Source: Oscillatoria nigro-viridis PCC 7112 (GTDB lineage Bacteria > Cyanobacteriota > Cyanobacteriia > Cyanobacteriales > Microcoleaceae). Taken from it: 64,000 nucleotides of DNA. Below are positions 37,034-45,586 of the stretch, one piece after another. Each line of letters starts with the position of its first letter. The first letter of the stretch is position 1. Position numbers and translations under genes: made by a program. The stretch spans positions 1,192,501-1,256,500 of the forward strand of contig NC_019729.1 in NCBI RefSeq assembly GCF_000317475.1, read 5' to 3'. The notes under the pieces are model-generated. The model saw only the letters and a list, made by a program, of their open reading frames with translations, made no database searches and was not told the DNA's origin.

Positions 37034-37690
37034 TTAAAGCGAAGCTTCCAAAGTCGCACCTGCAACCCGATGATCTCGATCTTTTGCCAAATAGCTCACA
37101 GCAGCGCGAGCTTGAGGATTGTCAAATTTGCTCAGCGCGCGAGCAACTCGCAGCCGAGTTCCCCAGTAATCCGCGCTTACAAAAGGTAACAATTGCTGCA
37201 ATGCCTCTTCTTGCTTCTGGGTATTTGCCAGCAGACCAAATCCGTCAATTGCTGCTTCCTGAACAGAAAAATCTTCGCCGCCAAGAGCGATCGCACAAAT
37301 TTCAAATACTGCATCAGGACACTGCATTTCGTACAGCGCAGCCATGATACTGCGGCGGACGAGCCAATTGTCATCGCGGCGGAAAGCTTCCACCAAGTGA
37401 GGAATCGCCTCGCTTTGGAACATTGACAAAGAGTTAGCGGCTTCGGCGCGCACGTTCGGATCGCGATCGAACTGCATCATTTTTAACAGTGCCGCAAAAG
37501 CTTCCGCACTTTTAGTCTCCCGCAATCCCATCGCCACACACGATCGCACGATAAACTCCCGATCGTCCACTTTGCTCAGCAACATCGGCAGCGCCACCGC
37601 AGAATCGCACTTTCTCAGAGCCGTTACCCCCCGCAGCCTCTGTTGAGAATCCGAACTTTCCAGCGCTGCTTGGATTTCGCTAATTTTCAT
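37034..37690 (-). CDS. HEAT-repeat protein
   Basis: The 218-residue protein consists of about six HEAT repeats throughout (e.g. DREFIVRSCVAMGLRETKSA; DPNVRAEAANSLSMFQ; DNWLVRRSIMAALYEMQ). Such cyanobacterial proteins include phycobilin lyase-like and phycobilisome-degradation factors, but many are generic scaffolds, and nothing here fixes the role. It lies near two decayed genes possibly linked to phycobilins. It converges on the antitoxin relic, with 20 nt between stops. Confidence 0.85.
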   Translation of the reverse strand: MKISEIQAALESSDSQQRLRGVTALRKCDSAVALPMLLSKVDDREFIVRSCVAMGLRETKSAEAFAALLKMMQFDRDPNVRAEAANSLSMFQSEAIPHLVEAFRRDDNWLVRRSIMAALYEMQCPDAVFEICAIALGGEDFSVQEAAIDGFGLLANTQKQEEALQQLLPFVSADYWGTRLRVARALSKFDNPQARAAVSYLAKDRDHRVAGATLEASL

Positions 37691-37852
37691 AAGCCAATTA
37701 TATATTTTTGTTACGTTTCTTTACAATTTTAGCAATTATTCCCGGATTTGGGGCAGATTCCAATGATTATTTACAATCAGCGACTTGGGTACCGGGGACA
37801 ATACAATCACTTTTCACCTCAATTATCGGAGATTAAAGCGCAATTTACACTC

Positions 37853-38755
37853 CTAATTATCCCGCGCATAAAATCCCAAATGATTGGAAATTGGACGTTC
37901 CTGCATGGGGATTTTATTCTGAATCGGAGCATTCAACAGTTTCGCTCCTGACGGCGATGCTACTGCAAAACTTACCGACCCGCCGCCATCTAAATTTAGC
38001 ACTGTCTCGGCTCCCAACTGCAGCGAAATCTCAGTTATTTCGCTCAATTTCAGCCCTTCACTGTAAAGCCTCTGCTTGCCGTCTGCCAGAATTAACCACA
38101 ACTTGTCGCCTGTTTTGTCGATCGCCGCGGCTGCACGGGGATAGGGTTTATCCTGTTTGCGTTCTTCCTGACTTTGTACTACGGGTTTGCCATTTTTAAC
38201 CAGCAAAGTATCTCCGGCAACTGCATAGACTGTCCCCGCAGGACAAGTGCCGTTTTCGATTATTTGAACGCGGTTTTTGGCATCAAAACAAAGGGCGGGA
38301 AAGCTTGGATCTGGTTGAGAATAAGCTTGGCTTTTGGCAATGGCGTGTCCGATATTATTTACTCGATCGCCACTGCGGGGATAGTAATGCCAAGGTGCTT
38401 TCTCGATGCAGGGATAAAAAAAATTGCCGTTGACTGCTAATTGCAATTTAAATTCTTTCAGGAATTCAGTAGCGGTGCGGGCATTGGTTTCTGTTAAATC
38501 GGGTGTTGGGTTTCCGGGAGTGACAAAAATTCCTATTCCCGGCGCTTTTAGGTCGATGCTAACAATGTGAATTAGGGCGGGACGGGGATTAGGCCAAAAT
38601 TCCCTGCGGTAGGCTATTCCTTGAAAGAGCGATCGGGCTTCGTTTGTTTGTTGGGGACGCAAAAAGTAGGGAATGTTGTAGAGTAGTATTGGTGCGAGCA
38701 ATATTCCGAGACCGAGAATCTGCCAAATTTGTTTGATGGTGGGTCGATAAGTCAT
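37853..38755 (-). CDS. Phosphodiester glycosidase (NAGPA-like) family protein
   Basis: The 300-residue protein has an N-terminal membrane anchor (ILGLGILLAPILLYNIPYFL). The extracytoplasmic domain has the family motifs LQLAVNGNFFYPC, VYAVAGDTLLVKNGKPV, YPRAAAAIDKTGDKLWLILA, VLNLDGGGSVSFAV and PISNHLGFYAR. The domain is shared with the uncovering enzyme that cleaves phosphodiester-linked N-acetylglucosamine. In bacteria it probably acts on envelope or exopolysaccharide phosphodiesters. It is monocistronic and divergent from the pentapeptide gene, with heptamer repeats just upstream. Confidence 0.85.
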   Translation of the reverse strand: MTYRPTIKQIWQILGLGILLAPILLYNIPYFLRPQQTNEARSLFQGIAYRREFWPNPRPALIHIVSIDLKAPGIGIFVTPGNPTPDLTETNARTATEFLKEFKLQLAVNGNFFYPCIEKAPWHYYPRSGDRVNNIGHAIAKSQAYSQPDPSFPALCFDAKNRVQIIENGTCPAGTVYAVAGDTLLVKNGKPVVQSQEERKQDKPYPRAAAAIDKTGDKLWLILADGKQRLYSEGLKLSEITEISLQLGAETVLNLDGGGSVSFAVASPSGAKLLNAPIQNKIPMQERPISNHLGFYARDN

Positions 38756-38826
38756 ACCATTTTAGATTTTAGATAGGGGACGGTAACACTGACAGATTTA
38801 TATATTTTCAAGCATTCTCTACTAAT

Positions 38827-39636
38827 ATGAACAATTATGATTCTAATAATTTTAGCAATCAAATTTTACGAAATCGATCGTTCCAAGGACAAGTTCTTAA
38901 CGGTGCTGATTTCAGCGGTGCGGATGTTCGAGGCTGCAATTTTAGAAATGCTCAGTTAGCGGGTGCGAATTTTATCGGTGCGAAAATCGGGCTTTCTAGG
39001 CGACAGATAGCTGTTTTGAGTGCTGGGGCGATCGCGGTTTGTTTGGTTGTGGGCGATGTTCTGACTCGACTGATTTTGGGAGCCCAAGGACAACTACCGG
39101 ACTCTCGCAGTTGGCCTTTTGTTCTGTTGCTGTACGGGGTTTTGAGCGCTGCTGGTTTCGCTTCGGCGATCGCCAGCAAACAGCCAAAAACCTCAAAAGC
39201 GGGTATAGTGGCACGAACAATTTCTGCTATTCTATCAGGAGCTTTGTTGGGATTTTTCTATGCTGGCACTGCAACTGATAATAATTCCCAGGCTGCTCTT
39301 GCTGGAATGGCGATCGGCGGGGTGTTAATGTTTTTTGTGAGTTCGCGGATTCGCAGCCAATTTGCACAGGTTGCGATCGCATCGGCTGGAAGTGTGGCGA
39401 CTTACGCAGCGGCTTTTTTGTTCAGTGCAACGGCGAGCGCTTTTCTGAGTACTCACAAACTGTTTTGGGGTATGGGTTTAGGTTTGCTGTCGCTGCTGTA
39501 TCTTTGGTTTGCGTTTGTGTCTTTCTCGGCTATTGTTCTAGAGATTGGAAATGCTGAGGGTACTTCGTTCAGAGGGGCAAATCTCGCTGATACTAAGTTC
39601 GATATAAATTACCTCTATCTAAAATCTAAAATTTAA
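38827..39636 (+). CDS. Pentapeptide-repeat membrane protein
   Basis: The 269-residue protein starts with five to six pentapeptide repeats (FQGQVLNGADFSGADVRGCN; FRNAQLAGANFIGAKIG). Six or seven transmembrane helices follow (about 60-225), and a short C-terminal pentapeptide-like tail (EGTSFRGANLADTKFD) closes it. Such proteins are abundant in cyanobacteria and have no known function. The 3' end runs directly into AATCTAAAAT heptamers. Confidence 0.8.
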   Translation: MNNYDSNNFSNQILRNRSFQGQVLNGADFSGADVRGCNFRNAQLAGANFIGAKIGLSRRQIAVLSAGAIAVCLVVGDVLTRLILGAQGQLPDSRSWPFVLLLYGVLSAAGFASAIASKQPKTSKAGIVARTISAILSGALLGFFYAGTATDNNSQAALAGMAIGGVLMFFVSSRIRSQFAQVAIASAGSVATYAAAFLFSATASAFLSTHKLFWGMGLGLLSLLYLWFAFVSFSAIVLEIGNAEGTSFRGANLADTKFDINYLYLKSKI

Positions 39637-39652
39637 AATCTCACATTCCCTG

Positions 39653-39847
39653 AGTGATATTCAAACAGCAATCGATCCAGCAGAAAGCGACGCTTTGCTG
39701 CAAACGGTGAGGGAGCAAATCGCCCTCGCAACTTTCAATCCCAACGACAGCGAACTGCTCAAAAATATGGTCGAATGTATGCGAGATTCGCAGGGAATGG
39801 TGAGGCTGAGTTTAGCTGATACACCATATCGCTGGCGATTGGTGTAG
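39653..39847 (+). pseudogene. Fragment of a HEAT-repeat (PecE/IaiH-like) protein
   Basis: A 64-codon frame without a usable start reads SDIQTAIDPAESDALLQTVR, NPNDSELLKNMVECMRDSQG, MVRLSLADT and stops at TAG. It resembles the N-terminal part of a HEAT-repeat protein in which a D-x-x-G-MVRL segment precedes many further repeats. Those repeats are missing. The name is a guess from the pattern. Confidence 0.4.
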
Positions 39848-39932
39848 GTCACTATGGTTTTCTACTATTGGCATTATATCTGGGCGTTTATTCTCGGCGC
39901 GATCGCCCGTAATTTACACTCCAAAATATAAA

Positions 39933-39977
39933 AGCGAGATCCCTTGATTTTTCTAAAAGAATTCAAGGGATCTCGCT
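39933..39977 (-). terminator. Hairpin downstream of tRNA-Ser
   Basis: Arms AGCGAGATCCCTTGA and TCAAGGGATCTCGCT (15 bp, perfect). Read on the minus strand it is followed by TTTATATTTT. A second hairpin (CAAGCTGTTT / AAACAGCTTG) lies at 40017-40045, immediately 3' of the tRNA. Either could end the tRNA transcript. Confidence 0.7.
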
Positions 39978-40050
39978 CTAATCAAAGTGTTTATCTCATA
40001 TCAGAGATTTTGGTTGCAAGCTGTTTTTTTTGCCTAAACAGCTTGTTTAA

Positions 40051-40135
40051 CGGAGAGGGAGGGATTCGAACCCTCGTTAAGTTGCCCTAAACACACTTTC
40101 CAGGCGTGCGCCTTCAACCGCTCGGCCACCTCTCC
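40051..40135 (-). tRNA. trnS: tRNA-Ser (GGA)
   Basis: An 85-nt class II tRNA. Acceptor GGAGAGG pairs with CCTCTCC (discriminator G). The anticodon stem-loop is CACGC-CTGGAAA-GTGTG with anticodon GGA. It has a long variable arm (TTAGGGCAACTTAA) and T loop GGTTCGAATCC. It reads UCC and UCU. Confidence 0.95.
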
Positions 40136-40349
40136 AGGGCTAAATTCATTCATTTAGCCACAGCTAAACTATCTTAGCAGAACAAATCTGATTTGGGAAG
40201 GGGTAACGGCATAAATTTGCTGTTTAATATGGGTAGGGTGTGAAACGGGCAGGCTTGGGTTCTCCCCTCTGGGTCGCAAACCCATTCATTTCAAGGATCT
40301 TGCCCCGCCAACCCCAATCTAAAATCTAAAATCTAAAATCTAAAATTCC

Positions 40350-40718
40350 ATGACTAACTCTTACACAATTAAAATTCATAACAGACAGACAGGCGATCGC
40401 CACACCGTGCGAGTACCCGAAGACCGCTACATCCTGCAAAGCGCCGAAAACCAAGGAGTAGAATTGCCCTTTTCCTGCCGCAACGGCGCTTGTACTGCTT
40501 GTGCGGTGCGCGTCAAGTCGGGGGAACTGTACCAGCCAGAAGCAATGGGGCTTTCTGTGGAACTGCAAAAAGAAGGTTATGCCCTGCTGTGCGTCAGCTA
40601 TCCCCGTTCCAACATCGAGGTAGAGACACAAGACGAAGACGAAGTGTACGAACTGCAATTCGGCCGCTACTTCGGCAAAGGTAAAGTTAAAGCCGGTTTG
40701 CCGTTGGATGAAGAGTGA
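40350..40718 (+). CDS. Plant-type [2Fe-2S] ferredoxin
   Basis: The 122-residue protein has the cluster motif FSCRNGACTACAVRVKSGEL (Cys-x4-Cys-x2-Cys) and the fourth Cys in YALLCVSYP. It is longer than photosynthetic PetF, with a basic C-terminal extension (RYFGKGKVKAGLPLDEE), as in several accessory cyanobacterial ferredoxins. It carries electrons in the cytosol; the partner is unknown. Heptamer repeats precede the start. It is 34 nt upstream of the nuclease gene. Confidence 0.92.
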   Translation: MTNSYTIKIHNRQTGDRHTVRVPEDRYILQSAENQGVELPFSCRNGACTACAVRVKSGELYQPEAMGLSVELQKEGYALLCVSYPRSNIEVETQDEDEVYELQFGRYFGKGKVKAGLPLDEE

Positions 40719-40752
40719 GGCAATTTGATAAATTATCAACTACCAATTATCC

Positions 40753-41268
40753 ATGCTTTATCGGTTATTTGCGATCGCCCTTTGTCTGTTGCTAGCTAGC
40801 TGCCAAAAACCAGAAATTCCCCAAGGTACGATCGCCAAAGTAGAAAGGGCCATCAGCGGCCAAACAATCGAAGTTATCAGTACCGCCGACAAAATAGCCT
40901 TATTAGAACAAATCAGGCTGATTGGTATTGATGCGCCGGATTTAAAACAGCAGCCTTGGGGAGAAGCAGCCAAACAAAGACTAGAAAAGCTAATTGGGGG
41001 AAAACAGGTATTGTTAGAATCAGACATCGAACAGAAAGACCAGTTCGATCGCAAACTAGCCTACTTGTGGCAAGATAAAAATTTGCTCAACGAACAGCTA
41101 GTCAAAGAAGGTTATGCCCTTGCCTCAGTGCGATCGCCCAACACCAAATACCAGCAGCGACTCATCAACGCTCAAGAATGGGCGAGACTTATGGGTAAAG
41201 GTCTGTGGAATCCAGAACGAGCTTTGCGCCAAACTCCCGCAGAATTTCGCCAGCAAAATCGGAAATAG
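40753..41268 (+). CDS. Thermonuclease (SNase)-family lipoprotein
   Basis: The 171-residue protein has a lipoprotein signal (LYRLFAIALCLLLASC, lipobox LLASC). A staphylococcal-nuclease fold follows: IRLIGIDAPDLKQQPWGEAA, VLLESDIEQKDQFDRKLAYL and LNEQLVKEGYALASVR. The catalytic Arg/Asp/Glu pattern is partly conserved (IRLIGIDAP, QFDRKLAYLW), so phosphodiesterase activity is plausible but unproven. It is probably exported and membrane-tethered. It may be co-transcribed with the ferredoxin. Confidence 0.85.
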   Translation: MLYRLFAIALCLLLASCQKPEIPQGTIAKVERAISGQTIEVISTADKIALLEQIRLIGIDAPDLKQQPWGEAAKQRLEKLIGGKQVLLESDIEQKDQFDRKLAYLWQDKNLLNEQLVKEGYALASVRSPNTKYQQRLINAQEWARLMGKGLWNPERALRQTPAEFRQQNRK

Positions 41269-41270
41269 TC

Positions 41271-41399
41271 AGTTGACAGTTGACAGTTGGCAGTTGGCAG
41301 TTGACAGTTGACAGTTGACAGTTGACAGTTGGCAGTTGGCAGTTGACAGTTGTCATTGGAAGCAATTCCCAATTCCCAATTCCCAATTCCCAATTCCCA
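41271..41399. repeat. Heptamer tandem repeats (GTTGACA/GTTGGCA and CAATTCC)
   Basis: About a dozen units of GTTGACA or GTTGGCA are followed by about five of CAATTCC, ending one base before the ATG of the next gene. They read through as an open frame on both strands, which produces spurious ORFs. The last unit overlaps where a ribosome binding site would be expected. Confidence 0.9.
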
Positions 41400-42215
41400 A
41401 TGACAGACAATCAACTGCAAAACTTCTTAGAAATAGCCACCGAAGCAGCCCTAGCCGCCGGTTCCGTCCTGAAATCTTTCTGCGGAAAATTAGAAAAAAT
41501 TCAAGAAAAAGGACGATCGGGCGATTTAGTCACAGAAGCCGACAAAGCCTCAGAAGCCGTCATCTTAGAAATTCTGGGCCGCCACGTACCCGACCACGGC
41601 ATCCTCGCCGAAGAATCCGGCAAATTAGGAGATGCCAGCAGCAAATACCTGTGGGCGATCGACCCTTTGGACGGCACAACAAATTATGCTCACCAATATC
41701 CTTTTTGGGCCGTGTCGATCGGACTTTTAATCGACGGCATACCACAAATTGGAGTAATTTACGACCCTTTTCATAATGAATTGTTTCGGGCAGGCAAAGG
41801 ATTGGGAGCAACCTGCAACCGTTCGCCGATCGAAGTTTCCCAAATCTCAGAATTGAGAACCAGCTTGCTAGTCACTGGCTTTGCATACGATCGGCGCGAA
41901 ACAGCAGACAATAATTATGCCGAATTCTGTCACCTCACCCACCTCACCCAAGGCGTGCGGCGCAGCGGTTCCGCATCCCTAGACCTCGCACACCTGGCGA
42001 TGGGGCGATCGGACGGATACTGGGAACGGGGACTCTCCCCTTGGGACGTAGCAGCCGGTGTACTCATCGTCTCCGAAGCCGGAGGTCAAATTACAGCTTA
42101 TGACGGCAGTGCCTTTGAGATGAACTCGGGTCGGATTTTGGCCACAAACGGCAAAATACACGCCGAACTCAGCGGCGCACTGCTAGCAGTTCCTCCCTTA
42201 TCTTCTTGGAAGTAG
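41400..42215 (+). CDS. Inositol monophosphatase-family phosphatase
   Basis: The 271-residue protein starts at ATG 41400 (MTDNQLQNFLEIATEAALAA); upstream in-frame codons are repeat DNA. IMPase motifs are GDLVTEADKASEAVILEIL, HGILAEESG, LWAIDPLDGTTNYAHQYPFW (metal-binding DPLDGT) and YWERGLSPWDVAAGVLIVSE. Substrates could be inositol-, histidinol- or fructose-bisphosphates; the family does not decide. It is preceded by long heptamer repeats and has no recognisable Shine-Dalgarno. Confidence 0.92.
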   Translation: MTDNQLQNFLEIATEAALAAGSVLKSFCGKLEKIQEKGRSGDLVTEADKASEAVILEILGRHVPDHGILAEESGKLGDASSKYLWAIDPLDGTTNYAHQYPFWAVSIGLLIDGIPQIGVIYDPFHNELFRAGKGLGATCNRSPIEVSQISELRTSLLVTGFAYDRRETADNNYAEFCHLTHLTQGVRRSGSASLDLAHLAMGRSDGYWERGLSPWDVAAGVLIVSEAGGQITAYDGSAFEMNSGRILATNGKIHAELSGALLAVPPLSSWK

Positions 42216-42312
42216 CGCCTCCGCAGCCAAGGATCGGGGGTAGTACGGGGGTCACAACCCCTTGACTCAAGCTACATTATAGTGAAAAGCCAGGAAAGGA
42301 AGAGTAAAATTT

Positions 42313-43233
42313 ATGTCTTTTGAAATGACAAAAGGGCTGTTCAAGTATGACTTTACAGATCAGCACGCAATTTTGGGAATTCCCTTAGACGCCGAGTTTA
42401 ACGACATCCGCAAACGCTACATGAAAATCGCCCGCCGGTTGCATTCGGATACTTGCTCTTTTGAAAGCCAAGCCGATAAGGATTGGGCTAACCAATTTTT
42501 GTCAAAAGTAGTCAATCCGGCCTACAACAAATTTTCCAAGGAAAACGATCGCAAAGAATACAGCCTGCTATTAGCAGCCATCGCCAAGCGCGTCGTTAAA
42601 GAACAAGCTAAAATGCAAATTGAAAGCGCAGCAGCCAAACAGTTAGCTACCGCTAAAGATTGGGAAGAAGCTTACAAAACAGCAGTTAGCAAACTCGCTC
42701 TCAAGCAGTACGAATCAGTTAAGGAAACGCAAGAGGCGATCGATCAAATTAGCGAACTCAACATGGTTTACCTGCTGCGAAAAGAGCGCATGAGTGCTGG
42801 TGTTGGGGTTGCACCCGCTTCACCCATAAAAGATGCAACCCCAATAAAAGATGCAACCCCACCCCCACCCCCAACCCCAACCCCAACCCCAACTCCGCCT
42901 CCTGCCAAAGACTCCCAGACCGAAGCCTATTGCCGCCGAGCTCAAGGATTCATGGACAGCAAAAGTTACGCCAAAGCAATTTTAGAGTTGAAAGAAGCGG
43001 TGAAACGCGAGCCGAAACACAGCCACGCCCACGCTTTGTTAGCAATGTGTTACCTTGAACAAAATCAAGCCACAATGGCAAAAATTGAGATGAACAAAGC
43101 TTTGGCATCAAATCCTGAAGAACCGACGGCTTTAGAGGTTAAGAAAAAGCTGGAACAAGCTTCCGCAAAAGCCAAAAAAAGTGACGAAAAACCAGGATTT
43201 TTTGCAAGTTTGTTTGGCGGGAAGAAGAAATGA
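42313..43233 (+). CDS. J-domain protein with C-terminal TPR
   Basis: The 306-residue protein has an N-terminal DnaJ-like domain (DQHAILGIPLDAEFNDIRKR, YMKIARRLHSDTCS). The HPD motif reads HSD, so activation of Hsp70 may be lost or altered. A helical region follows, then a Pro/Thr linker made of CCAACCCCA-type repeats (PPPPTPTPTPTPPP) and two TPR motifs (YCRRAQGFMDSKSYAKAILE; HSHAHALLAMCYLEQNQATM). The tail is Lys-rich and ends GFFASLFGGKKK. This is a known cyanobacterial architecture; the client is unknown. Confidence 0.85.
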   Translation: MSFEMTKGLFKYDFTDQHAILGIPLDAEFNDIRKRYMKIARRLHSDTCSFESQADKDWANQFLSKVVNPAYNKFSKENDRKEYSLLLAAIAKRVVKEQAKMQIESAAAKQLATAKDWEEAYKTAVSKLALKQYESVKETQEAIDQISELNMVYLLRKERMSAGVGVAPASPIKDATPIKDATPPPPPTPTPTPTPPPAKDSQTEAYCRRAQGFMDSKSYAKAILELKEAVKREPKHSHAHALLAMCYLEQNQATMAKIEMNKALASNPEEPTALEVKKKLEQASAKAKKSDEKPGFFASLFGGKKK

Positions 43234-43450
43234 GAAGTTGTGAATTGTGAGTCGGGAATAGTTAGAAAGTGTTGAATTGCTGAGCAGTGGAGTGAGTTCG
43301 CTCAAAAGAATCAAGAGTTGGTGAGATCGCATCGGATCGCGGTCGGAATTATACCGTCAGTGCGATCGTCCCGCGACGCGGATGCTCCAGAAAGAACGGG
43401 ACGCTAGCACTGACGGGGAAAATGATTGTTCCGATGCAAACGAAAACGAT

Positions 43451-43802
43451 ATGACGCCTTAATTTGTTAAAGTCGAAGGTTAAGCTTGCCTTCTTCGACT
43501 TTAACAGCGTTCCCTAAAGCTAAGCTTCTAAGCCCAATCTCAAATCTCAAATCTCAAATCTCAAATTGATATGACGCCTTAATTTGTTAAAGTCGAAGGT
43601 TAAGCTTGCCTTCTTCGACTTTAACAGCGTCCCCTAAAGCTAAGCTTCTAAGCCCAATCTCAAATCTCAAATCTCAAATTGATATGACACCTTAATTTGT
43701 TAAAGTCAAATGTTAAGCTTGCCTGGTTCGACTTTAACAGCGTCCATAAAGCTAAGCTTCTGGGCCCAATCTAAAATCTAAAGTCTAAAATCTAAAATTG
43801 AT
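43451..43802 (+). repeat. Three tandem leader copies before hisZ
   Basis: Units start at 43451, 43571 and 43684 (spacings 120 and 113 nt; 119 to the hisZ ATG). Each begins ATATGAC[GA]CCTTAATTTG and contains inverted arms TTAAAGTCGAAGG and CCTTCTTCGACTTTAA. Each then has TAAAGCTAAGCTTCT and ends in CTCAAAT-type heptamers and TTGAT. The third copy is more diverged. No coding sequence lies between 43234 and 43803. Confidence 0.85.
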
Positions 43803-45038
43803 ATGGTTCACCAACCCCCATCGGGTGCAAGAGATTTATTGCCCCTTGACGTTGCTCAAAAAATTTCGATCGAACGGCGCTTACAGCAGGTTTTTCACCG
43901 CTGGGGCTATCACCGGATTATTACCTCTACTCTAGAAAGGCTGGAGACATTGATGGCTGGGGGCGCGATCGACCGATCGACCTTAATTCAACTGCAAGAC
44001 GCCGAGGATGGAGAACTCGGTTTGCGGCCGGAATTGACAGCATCTATCGCCCGCGCGGCTGCAATGCGGATGGCCGGGACTCGCTGGCAGCCGTTTCGCC
44101 TCTACTACAACGCTAACGTGTTCCGCAAAGGCCCAGATACTGGCTCAGGCGGGCAACAGGAGTTCTATCAAGCTGGGGTAGAACTGCTCGGCGCGGGGGG
44201 GACGGTTGCGGATGCAGAAGTGCTGCTGCTGCTGTCTGAGTGCTTGCAGAGCTTGGAAATTGATGAGTGGCATTTGGTTTTGGGAGAAGCGGGCTTGACT
44301 GCAAGATTGCTGGAACCGTTTCCGCCAAACGTGCGCCAAAAAGTTCGGGGGGCGATCGCCAATCTCGATCGAATTACCTTGGAAACTTTGCCGCTGTCAA
44401 CCGAATTGCGAGAAAGAGCACTGCTGTTATTTGACTTGCGCGGCCGCCCCGAAGAGGTGTTGCCAATTGTTGCCAAGCTGGATTTAGATTTGTCGCAGCA
44501 ATCGGCGTTAAACAATCTCAAATCGGCGATCGAATTGCTGCACCAATGCCAGTCAAAAATTCCCCATCTCAAATCTCACATTCACCTCGATTTGAGTTTA
44601 ATTCAAACATTTGACTACTACACTGGAATTGTGTTTGAAGTTGTCAGCAGCAGCAAGACAGGACAGCGAGTTTTAGGACAAGGGGGACGCTACGACCAAC
44701 TGTTGGGACTGTTCGATCCCCAAGGGCAAAATTCCCCCGGCATCGGGTTTTGTCTGAATATTGAAGATTTGCACCAAGTTTTGCTGACAGAGGGGCAATT
44801 GCCCAGCCAGACGCCCGCTAGCGACTGGTTGGTTGTGGCTCAAACTCCTGAAGCTAGTGCCGCCGCGTTTGCTTACGCTCGCAAACTCCGAGACTCTACT
44901 CACCTAGTTCGGGTAGAAATAGATTTGGAGAGTCGGGAGACGGAAGAGGCGGCGCGGGAATACGCGCGCGATCGGCGAATTGCTCAAATTGCTTGGGTAA
45001 ATGCCGAAGGATTGCCAACAATTGAAACGGTAAATTAG
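43803..45038 (+). CDS. hisZ: ATP phosphoribosyltransferase regulatory subunit
   Basis: The 411-residue protein is a HisRS-like paralogue lacking the full tRNA-binding C-terminus. Its motifs are PPSGARDLLPLDVAQKISIE, LRPELTASIARAAAMRM, EFYQAGVELLGAGGTVADAE, TFDYYTGIVFEVVSS and LGQGGRYDQLLGLFDPQGQN. HisZ pairs with short-form HisG in the first step of histidine synthesis. No hisG lies in the window. The start ATG sits in the fourth occurrence of a sequence context triplicated upstream. Confidence 0.93.
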   Translation: MVHQPPSGARDLLPLDVAQKISIERRLQQVFHRWGYHRIITSTLERLETLMAGGAIDRSTLIQLQDAEDGELGLRPELTASIARAAAMRMAGTRWQPFRLYYNANVFRKGPDTGSGGQQEFYQAGVELLGAGGTVADAEVLLLLSECLQSLEIDEWHLVLGEAGLTARLLEPFPPNVRQKVRGAIANLDRITLETLPLSTELRERALLLFDLRGRPEEVLPIVAKLDLDLSQQSALNNLKSAIELLHQCQSKIPHLKSHIHLDLSLIQTFDYYTGIVFEVVSSSKTGQRVLGQGGRYDQLLGLFDPQGQNSPGIGFCLNIEDLHQVLLTEGQLPSQTPASDWLVVAQTPEASAAAFAYARKLRDSTHLVRVEIDLESRETEEAAREYARDRRIAQIAWVNAEGLPTIETVN

Positions 45039-45182
45039 CCGAATTGGTAATGGGTAATTGGTAGTTGGTAATTGGTTAAAAATCACCAGATATGATATTA
45101 TGTATCCTGCTGATTTAGAGAAGGTTTTGCCAATTGCTAATTGCTAATTCCCTATCTAACTAAAATCTTTTGAGAGAACACT

Positions 45183-45410
45183 ATGGCACACACTATTGTT
45201 ACGAATATTTGCGAGGGAGTTGCTGATTGCGTTGGCGCTTGTCCGGTTGCTTGCATTCACCCAGGCCCCGGCAAAAATGTCAAGGGTACTGATTGGTTTT
45301 GGATTGATTTTGATACCTGCATTGACTGCGGCATTTGTTTGCAGGTGTGTCCGGTGGAAGGTGCGATCGTTCCCGATGAACGACCTGAGTTGCAGCAAAC
45401 TCCCTCTTGA
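45183..45410 (+). CDS. 4Fe-4S dicluster-type ferredoxin
   Basis: The 75-residue protein has two cysteine groups: CEGVADCVGACPVACIHPGP (7Fe/8Fe-type first motif) and FDTCIDCGICLQVCPVEGAI (Cys-x2-Cys-x2-Cys-x3-Cys-Pro). It matches small bacterial ferredoxins annotated near PsaC or FdxB in cyanobacteria. It would act as a soluble low-potential electron carrier. It is probably monocistronic. Confidence 0.9.
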   Translation: MAHTIVTNICEGVADCVGACPVACIHPGPGKNVKGTDWFWIDFDTCIDCGICLQVCPVEGAIVPDERPELQQTPS

Positions 45411-45460
45411 TTGAATTAACTCTTTTTCCCCTTCTCTTCCTTTGTGTCATAAACGTCTTC

Positions 45461-45502
45461 GCGGTTCGTTAAATTTATATAGGAAGTTTTTTAACGAACC
45501 GC
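45461..45502. repeat. Inverted repeat between ferredoxin and Uma2 genes
   Basis: GCGGTTCGTTAAA and its exact inverse TTTAACGAACCGC, 16-nt loop, followed by GCAGAGGGC repeats. Possible terminator, or a fragment of a dispersed repeat. Confidence 0.55.
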
Positions 45503-45586
45503 AGAGGGCGCAGAGGGCGCAGAGAAGAAGGGCGAGAAATATTAGATAAATATAACGTTTAGATATCTAAGTGCAGGTAATTAATT

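Noticed and set aside
41172-41420. Minus-strand ORFs with repeated QLPTANC peptides
   Set aside because: They translate the heptamer tandem repeats and have no independent support.
43451-43802. CRISPR-like periodic array before hisZ
   Set aside because: Units are about 113-120 nt and nearly identical throughout, with no unique spacers and no cas genes. It is a tandem leader duplication.
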